From assembly GCA_009761415.1 (NCBI GenBank), contig QUOL01000009.1, positions 62,001 through 126,000 on the forward strand: DNA of 64,000 nt, read 5' to 3'. Positions within the stretch are counted from its first letter, which is position 1. Every line of letters starts with the position of its first letter. The notes under the pieces are model-generated. The model worked only from the letters and a program-made list of their open reading frames with translations. It was not told where the DNA came from and did no database searches. The position numbers were made by a program, and so were the translations under genes. This DNA comes from Sarcomyxa edulis. Lineage: Eukaryota > Basidiomycota > Agaricomycetes > Agaricales > Mycenaceae. Below are positions 56,864 through 64,000 of the stretch, piece after piece.

Positions 56864-59602
56864 TTATCGACTCTCGTAAAATTGTATTTTGAGGGGCATG
56901 TAAGCACCTTTGTCCTCCTCACCCTTCACGACGGGGAGGAGAGATGCAAAGTAATGCCCCTCGACCTCGAAATTGTCTCTTGGAATTGTGAAGATAAATT
57001 GGCGAATGAGAGTAGAGAGGATAACCTGATATCAAATCAGTTTGAGTTACGCAGAACGTCGTGTAAGAAACAAGATACCTTGAGTTCTAACAAAGCTATC
57101 CGATGATCCAATGGTCAGACCCAAGTATCGAAAGTAATTTCACGACTTGCGCACCTAAACGATATCCGATGCAGTTCCTGGGTCCTTCGCTGAACGTTAC
57201 TGAAGAAAGCATTCAGATCGTAAGAATTATAAAAGCTAACAGCTGCAGTGACATACTTAGGTTTGCCCATCCCTGAGGAAGTTCTGTCTTGGGTGGAAGC
57301 TCCTCCAGCCAGCGTTCGGGTCGCCACACAGCACCATCTCTCCACACGGCGTTCAGGCGATTGGAACAAATGAGAGGAATGATGATTGTCTGTACACAGT
57401 ACAACGAATGAAATGACGCCACTTCAAAAAATTCAGGTACGCACATCGCCCTTTCGAATGTGAATTTTTTCAATCCTCTCCCCATCTTGGGTGACAATTG
57501 GGAAACAAAGGGAAACAACATCATCTTCGAGAGCCTATCCGAGATATGAACATACTATGTCTTGTATATTAATTCAGGGACGACGCACCACTCGCTCTGC
57601 ATCGCTGTACGACCAGAACCGTGAGCTACATCCCCTACATGTATACCGGAAAATGTCTTACGTGGCTGGGAAGAGTCTCAATCTATTTATGCGTAAGTAT
57701 ACTCCAAGCTTAATATTGATTTCAACTCACGTCTCTTTACAAACCGCATCGAAGTACGGCAGAAACTCCATGGAGGCAAAATCACTTGAGGTCGGCTCCC
57801 TACCAAGTCCTAGAAGTTCTGCACGAAGTCTTTCCTGGGAAGGTATATTGCAGGCCATCTGAGGCACATCAGAAGAATGTCTATGGATTAGCAAGAGTTT
57901 GCATACAGCGTGCAGTGCCCAAGTCTGCGAATGTAGGGATCAATTTAGCTAGATAACACCAAATAGAGGCAACTTACCAATGCCGCCGAAGTGCTATCCT
58001 GTCAAAGAAAACAGATGTTAATCTTCTGACAGCCCATTTGCATCGTGAATAGACATACAAATCCAGCTACACTATTGTTTGTTGACGAGGGGATGAATAT
58101 GGATTGCAACAAAGGTCTATTGACTTACATGAAAGTAGATATCTATTTGTGTATAAATGGAGGATATTAGAAGTATAGTGACGAGAAAGACTCACATTAT
58201 CCACCAATTGAGAGTCTGACATTTCACCCGATCTCACTAGTGGGAATAAGGAATTAACTAGTCGAAAGAGGAAGACGAGACCTACGCAAGGTAGAGAGGA
58301 GGTCTGTGCCCTGAAACGCTGAAACCTGCGCGTTATCGCGTCCGTTGCTGATAATCTGATGCGCCAGGGGGTTAACCACCGATTTAACGGAGCCTTGCTC
58401 CTAAAGAAAATTGAGTTTCGGGTGCGCAAATGCAAGTAACGTCGAATGGCCTAACTTGTATGGTAGCTATAGGGAGGTTCGCAATCCAGGGAAATGTTCT
58501 TAGCATGGCTACGGCCTTTGATGTCAAAGGAGCGGTGTGGTCAGTAACGCACGATTACAGAGAGACGATCACATACCAGAAATCCAGAGAAGCGAATATG
58601 GTTGTTGCCCTGTCGAGTCCATTTGTTTCTGATGTCGGCAGCACCTCCATCGAGGCAGTCAAATTCATGATTCAGAGCGACGACACCAAAAATATCGAGG
58701 CTTTGGGTTGAGCTAGATTAGGTGTGAATACATTACAAAACCTGATACGGCGCGTACGTAGTTTTAGCAACTAGATCATGGACATCCAAAATGTCCTCCT
58801 CCTTGACGATGTGACTCGATATTTTGAAAGCACATTTGTGTGCGACATCGCTGATTGCGGGGAACATCCTGTTTATAACGGAAGGGCTAAATGCGCGATA
58901 AGCCGCTGTTTCGTACAACAAAGTGGGTGAATATCGCACGAAAATGCTGACACAAGCTGCCTTCTTTGCGATTTATGCATATCTCCTTCCGCCCAGACTA
59001 GGGTATTGCATTTCTCAATGAGGACAAGAGGGTTAATGACGTCGAGAACGCACCGAGGCCATGCCCTAGAACCCGTTCAACAAAGGGTCTAGTGAGTGTC
59101 GATTTGGTATAGTTGTAGCAATTGCCCGTAAAAATGTGATGGATCAAGGATGGATCCACAGAAACGAGCTAGAAATTTGTCAATACAACAACAATTTCTG
59201 AAGGACAGGATGCCCCACAACTTCGCCCATCTGTGGAAAGAGTTAGATTGGTTGTTGCTAGGCAGTAGATAGGACCTGGGCGCACCCCTAGTAACGTTTT
59301 GAGCTTGATTGTGGGACCGTATTGGTCGAACCACTTTCCATAATGGTCTCCAGCTGGTGTATTGTGAACCTTCAACATGTGGCCCCATATCCAGCTCGGA
59401 AGTGGCTTATAAAGAGCTGCAGTAAGATAACGAACAATCGCAATCGCGCTCTGCTCACTGGTTCAGGTATGTCGTGAAATCGTTTGGTAGAAAGAAGTTT
59501 TGCAAAGAGGGCGGTCAGCGTAACGACTATCCCAGCCACCAGAATCTTTCCCAATGTGCCGTTCGGTGTGGTTGATCCAGTCATTTCAAGAAACGAGTCC
59601 AT
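56864..59602 (-). CDS. Cytochrome P450 P450-4 (CYP5144-like type), model partly uncertain
   Basis: Start MDSFLEMTGSTTPNGTLGK (ATG 59602), membrane helix, then PLPSWIWGHMLKVH. Further exons give IHHIFTGNCYNYTKSTL, then LVWAEGDMHKSQRRQLVSAF and SPSVINRMFPAISDVAHK. Next are SLDIFGVVALNHEFDCLDG, the I-helix VAGFDSTSAAL, FLPYFDAVCKETLRLFP (ExxR), WRPERWLEELPP and the haem loop FSEGPRNCIGYRL. The end is EVEGHYFASLLPVVKG and beyond, with stop TAA at 56864-56866. This LVWAEG...QRR architecture is a different P450 group from the other three. Two regions are hard to splice: near 59190-59230, and near 57560-57690 between ExxR and LEDDVVSL. It may be intact with unusual introns, or a recent pseudogene. 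Confidence 0.65.
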
Positions 59603-59967
59603 AGATGCAGTCTGTTCTCGATAGCTAGTTCTGCGACGATCATATATATATTCAACGCTCAGAATCATAAGCTTGTAGCTCACCCGCTCACCGGTGACTC
59701 GTTTGATAAAAAATCGATTCGGAGACTCCGTCACGCCATATGAACGTAACCACTATCGGTGTGGGATTGATGCATTAGTGATGACCGAACGAACGTCGAA
59801 AGATGGAGAAGTCAGATTTAGAACGAGAGTGACGGCACCTTCGGGAACGCTGGGAACATGCTTGTAATAGACCATCAACACGTAGCTAGAGTACAACACA
59901 TCATAGAAGGAAAAATTGACGGACTTGTAAGTGCATACAAACGGAGACGAGCTGTAGCGTAAACGAA
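59603..59967. other. Intergenic
   Basis: About 365 bp; promoter of P450-4 and 3' flank of SDR-2. Nothing specific. Confidence 0.45.
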
Positions 59968-61283
59968 TCACTTGCGAGCAAGTATTTTCTCAGTGACACT
60001 CTCGCTGGTTTCCCAGAGCTTCCCTGCTAATCGTAGATCCTTTGCGTCGTTGCTCGTTGGAGCAATCTTCCCGTAAGGTACCAAGTAAGCCCCAGCAAAT
60101 TCTTTCTGACGATCTCTGACCTCCTTCGAGGTAGCAGCGTACAATGCGGTGGCAGCCCCATCGAGAGGAGTTTGCGCTAACTTCGCAATGGCGAACCGAA
60201 GGATGGGACCAACCAACATCACCGCTCCAGCACTGTTTAGAACTGTCTCCGTAGCCACACCTCCAGGGTTGACAGACATGGAGAGCGCGGGGGATGATGA
60301 TTCGTCAAATTTCTTTTGCAACTGAGTTGCAAACAAAATATTTGCGAGTTTGGAACGTGCTATAACCAGAAATTTAACTCGTGAAGACTGGATCTCGTCG
60401 ACGAGTGCGCACCGTATCTCGCGTATCTCGCAAAAATTCCATCTGGAGATTTCGGCGATGCAAGCGGATCGTTGATTTCTTCGAGAGTGAGAAATTTACC
60501 ACCTGGAGGCGCACGGCCATGTATCTGGGAGGATACCTGATGCAGACCATGTTCATTCGAAGCCTAAATTTGAGATGAAAGACGGAAAAGTACCGTGATG
60601 ACCCGTACATCCGCTCCAGACTCCTTGGAGGTAGATATAAGCAACGGTAAGAGGCGTTGTGTAAACGTGAACGGTGCAAAGTGACTGATTCAAAATGCGT
60701 CAACTATAATCTCGAAGTGTTTACGAGATACAAGGCTTACTTGACTGCAAGGGAGTCTTCCAGACCATCCACCGTCTTCCGGTAACCATGACTCATGCTG
60801 GGAACTAGAGGGTTAGTCTAGCGTCAGGAAGGTAACGGGCGCTTCTTACACTGCAGCATTGTGGACTATGTGATGGTCAACAGAATTCGTCAAACCAACC
60901 AGCCTGTAGAGGTCAAGAAACTCACTAAGAATATCTATCCTGGATTCCAGTTTCAAATAATTGTCTGCCGCATCCCGAGCGTTCCTGATAGTGCCTAAGT
61001 CAAGTTGGAGGAAAACGACCTGATCCTTTCCCTTGAGCTCGGGCTTCTGGCTCTCAATCTTGGATATGGCGTCCTTAGCAGAGCTCTCAGAGCGTGCAGC
61101 AATATAGACTTTGGCACCATGATTTGCGAGTTGCTGCGAGATGTGGAAACCCATTCCACGACTGCGAAGCAAAATTGAGTGAAATCAAGCAGGGAAGGGT
61201 TCGACAACTGACTTTCCGCCGGTTACAATTGCAACCTTTCCCGTCAACTCTGGAATATCTTTGAGGGGGTTGAACTTGGCCAT
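59968..61283 (-). CDS. Short-chain dehydrogenase/reductase SDR-2
   Basis: Close paralogue of SDR-1. Start MAKFNPLKDIPELTGKVAIV (ATG 61283). The first splice gives TGGNRGMGFHISQQ, then VVFLQLDLGTIRNARDAADN, the spliced NAA, and SLAVNHFAPFTFTQRLLPLL. Next are RVITVSSQIHGRAPPGGKF (catalytic Ser), RYARYGRSKLAN (Tyr-x3-Lys) and SVNPGGVATETVLNSAG. The stop is at 59968-59970. Intron positions match SDR-1. Intact. Divergent from P450-3 with 544 bp between, as in the first pair. Confidence 0.88.
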
Positions 61284-61827
61284 GGCTGCAAGATGTAGAG
61301 GGAATCGTCAAACGAGGTCGAGACGTGTTCGACTTGAAATGAGAACGGCCGTTTACGTTGTGTGATGTTCTTTGAGGGTATGTTCCATTTTTAGGTGTGT
61401 GTTTTCGATTGGATGAAGTGGGATAGACGCTTGTTGCTTTGAGGGAAAGGATCTCGAGAAGAAGTCGACGGGGAACGTGAATTGAACCAAAATCAAACCG
61501 ACTTCGAACGCGCACCGAGCGGCGCAACTTATGCAACGCCGTACATATCCTTCGAATGTTCCTGGATTCGTGTTTTCTCTCGATCGGGCTTGTATCGGGC
61601 ATAATCAGTTCGAACTTCGAGAATTCTGACACCCACACCTTCTTCTTTCTCCTTTCTCTGGATGCCGAAAACCCATCTAGCTCCGATTCAGCTTGATGCC
61701 ATGTTGGTGCCATGGCTCGAGCGGTATCTGGAAAACGAGTCAGTACGAATCGGAGACTTTGGAGTAAGTACAACTTGAAAATAGATGCATATTTCGAGGA
61801 AGCTCTGGTGGAACTCTTTGGTTTCCT
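61284..61827. promoter_or_regulatory. Bidirectional promoter of the SDR-2/P450-3 pair
   Basis: 544 bp between divergent start codons. A minus-strand open frame through this region (61087-61845) is a by-product of the SDR-2 first exon and its flank. Confidence 0.5.
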
Positions 61828-64000
61828 ATGTCTTCCTTCATGCACTATCTGGGGCTGTTAGCCGTTGTATTTGTGTTGTATATCTGGCGTCGCCCAAGAG
61901 TAAAGTTGCCTCCTGGTCCTCGTGGGATACCACTCCTTGGAAATCTATTGCAACTTCCAAAATTCCAGTGGCTTCAGTTTACCGAGTGGAAAGAAAAATA
62001 TGGTATGTTCTACATTCAATTTGCTCCAGGTAACAGCTAACGATTTTACATCTATAGGTCCGATTTTCTATCTCAATTTGGCGGGGCAACCCGTTGTAGT
62101 CCTCAATACGCACAAAGTGGCTGCCGATCTATTAGGTGCGTGTCGTTCAACTGCTGAATTTCACTCATCTGACCGGACTTAGATCGCCGCTCAACTATCT
62201 ACAGCGACCGTCCACAATTCATCATGGCTGGTGAGATCTTGACCGGTGGCATCTTCATTGCATTTTCTGCCTACGGCGACTTGTAAGCATTTAGAGATAA
62301 AATTCGAATGTCCAATATTCATCCGCTGCGAAGATGGCGCAGACTGCGTCGTGCTGCTCATGATGGATTGAATTCTCGCGCCGCGGCTGCATACCGCCCG
62401 CTGCAGGAGCAGGAGGCTGCTACCCTTGCATCCGACCTCTTGTCGGATCCCGAATCTTGGGATGATCACTTGAAACGGTAAGTCACTCGAACCTGCTCCC
62501 GGTTCAATGAGATTCTGACTCAGTAGTCTCAGGTCAGCTGCGTCTACCGTTTTATCCGCAATCTATGGTTATCCGCCTATCAAGTCTAAAGATGACCCCC
62601 TCGTCGAGAGAATCAATGTCTTGATGCACAGATTGGTTCGTGCTGCTCTTCCCGGAGCGTATCTTGTTGAAATATTTCCATTCATGAGACACCTTCCGGA
62701 GTGGATGGCGAAATGGAAGCGAGAGGGTCTGCAATGCCATCGCGATGATACCGTCATGTTCGAGGGATTTTTGAACGACGTAGACGATAAAATGGTGAGA
62801 GACTCCATCCCTTCCTACTTTCGTCACGCTAATATTGACATTCATTGTAGCACTCGGGGCAGCAGACTCCCTGTTTTGCTGCCACTCTTCTTCAGACCGC
62901 CAAAAAACACGATTTGACCAAGAAAGAGTCATCCTGGCTAGCGGGCTCAATGTTGTAAGTGGGACACTATCTCTGTCTCAAGGCGCTGTCTTACATCTCT
63001 GCACAGTGGAGCGGGAGCTGAGACTGTATGTCTGCTGATTGCCCGTCAAGATCATCAGACTTCTGATTATTTTCTTCTTAGACGGCTGCCGCTCTTTCGG
63101 TGTTCTTTTTGGCCATGGCACTGTATCCGGATGTCATGCACAAAGCGCAAAGCGAGATAGACCGTATCGTGGGTCGTGACCGACTCCCAAGCTTCTCGGA
63201 TCAAGACAACCTGCCGTATGTTCGTGCAATGGTCAAGGAAGTTTTGAGATGGAGGCCAGTAGGACCGTTAGGTACTATCTCCAGAGAAGGTGTCCTCTAA
63301 GTAGTCTCTGATATCTTGACCTAGGTCTACCGAGGAGATCCGTACAGGTGAATATCGACAATTCATGTGAACTTTACGATCAATCAGTGATACTTCTCAG
63401 GACGACTGGTACCAAGGTTACTTCATTCCGAAAGGTTAGTACAATACTCTGCCCATATCTGCGCAATATCAATGAGATAGCGGACAGGTACCATCGTCAT
63501 CTACAACACCTGGTAAGGATCAATTCCCTTACCCTATATTATCGCTTCTGAAATCTTGTTGTAGGGCCATGAACAGGTAGGGGGTCCAATCCTATAGGTG
63601 TATCGGAGCTCAGGTGTGATAAAATGTAGGGACCCAAGGATATTTCCGGATTTCGACGAATTTCGCCCCGAGCGATTTCTAGATGAATCTGGGATGTTCG
63701 ACCAGACTCCTCCAGATACGCACAATCAAGGTCACGTCACCTATGGATTTGGTCGACGGTGAGTTAGTCAAACACAAATCTTAGACACTGATATTCATTG
63801 TGCTTGCAGTATTTGCGTCGGCATGAACGTTGCCAATCAGGCGCTCTTCATCAACATGGCCTCTGTCCTGTGGGCTGTCAATATTCAAAAAACCGTGGAT
63901 GCAAGCGGTCAAGACATCGTTCCTTCTAGGACAGATTGCGTCGACGAAGGCTTAGTTGTGTATGTGCTTCGTTGTACAGGGCGATTTTTTTCTGACAAGA
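61828..64000 (+). CDS. Cytochrome P450 P450-3, 3' end beyond the window
   Basis: Close paralogue of P450-1. Start MSSFMHYLGLLAVVFVLYIW (ATG 61828) and LPPGPRGIPLLGNLLQ. Then GPIFYLNLAGQPVVVLN, GEILTGGIFIAFSAYGDLWR, I-helix GAGAETTAA, KEVLRWRP (ExxR), FRPERFLDESG and haem loop YGFGRRICVGMNVANQ. The last exon seen ends at about 63959 (GLVV). A donor GTATGT follows and the final short exon, about 90 bp in P450-1, lies to the right of the window. All introns seen correspond to those of P450-1, except that the GC donor there is GT here. No break. Confidence 0.87.

Noticed and set aside
61087..61845. 252-codon minus-strand open frame
   Set aside because: Wrong frame over the SDR-2 first exons and promoter; the SDR motifs lie in another frame.

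Overview
The window looks like nuclear DNA of an agaricomycete (mushroom-forming basidiomycete). Genes are broken by many short introns, mostly 45-65 bp with GT-AG borders. There are two class I hydrophobins, a large KDZ DNA transposon of the kind that carries TET/JBP-like genes in basidiomycetes, and fungal P450, GMC, EthD and DUF6534 families. Gene models below were spliced by hand from reading frame, splice signals and remembered family patterns, so exon borders may be off by a few bases.

Left third (1-26 kb). The 3' end of a TMEM184/Ostalpha-like membrane protein gene is followed by hydrophobin H1. A second hydrophobin, H2, lies 17.5 kb away. H1 and H2 share 3' flank, exon layout and promoter, and the H2 unit is followed by a second copy of the sequences that flank it on its other side. 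This shows an old tandem duplication of a unit made of one hydrophobin and one linked unknown gene (blocks X and Y). Three insertions appear to have split it: a ~14.5 kb KDZ element between H1 and block X1, ~1.46 kb in the promoter of H2, and ~1.6 kb between blocks X2 and Y2.

The KDZ element (about 3336-17831) has ~85 bp terminal inverted repeats and at least five cargo or core genes. These are a proline-rich DNA-binding-like protein, a viroplasmin (RNase H1 N-terminal) domain protein, a lysine-rich charged protein, a TET/JBP-like oxygenase whose HxD iron motif reads HVY, and a CxC2-KDZ transposase that reads open through ten exons. A tiny spliced frame lies between the last two genes.

Middle (26-42 kb). 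A ~1,280-residue fusion of a PARP6/8-like ADP-ribosyltransferase with a UBE2Q-like E2 domain, an unrecognised 219-residue protein, a divergent SDR/P450 pair, and a calpain-like protease.

Right (41.8-64 kb). A block of tailoring-type enzymes: EthD protein, DUF6534 membrane protein, HxxxD acyltransferase, type B carboxylesterase, P450, GMC oxidoreductase, a second P450 type, and a second copy of the divergent SDR/P450 pair that runs off the right edge. This resembles the accessory part of a specialised-metabolite cluster, but no terpene synthase, polyketide synthase or NRPS is visible in the window.
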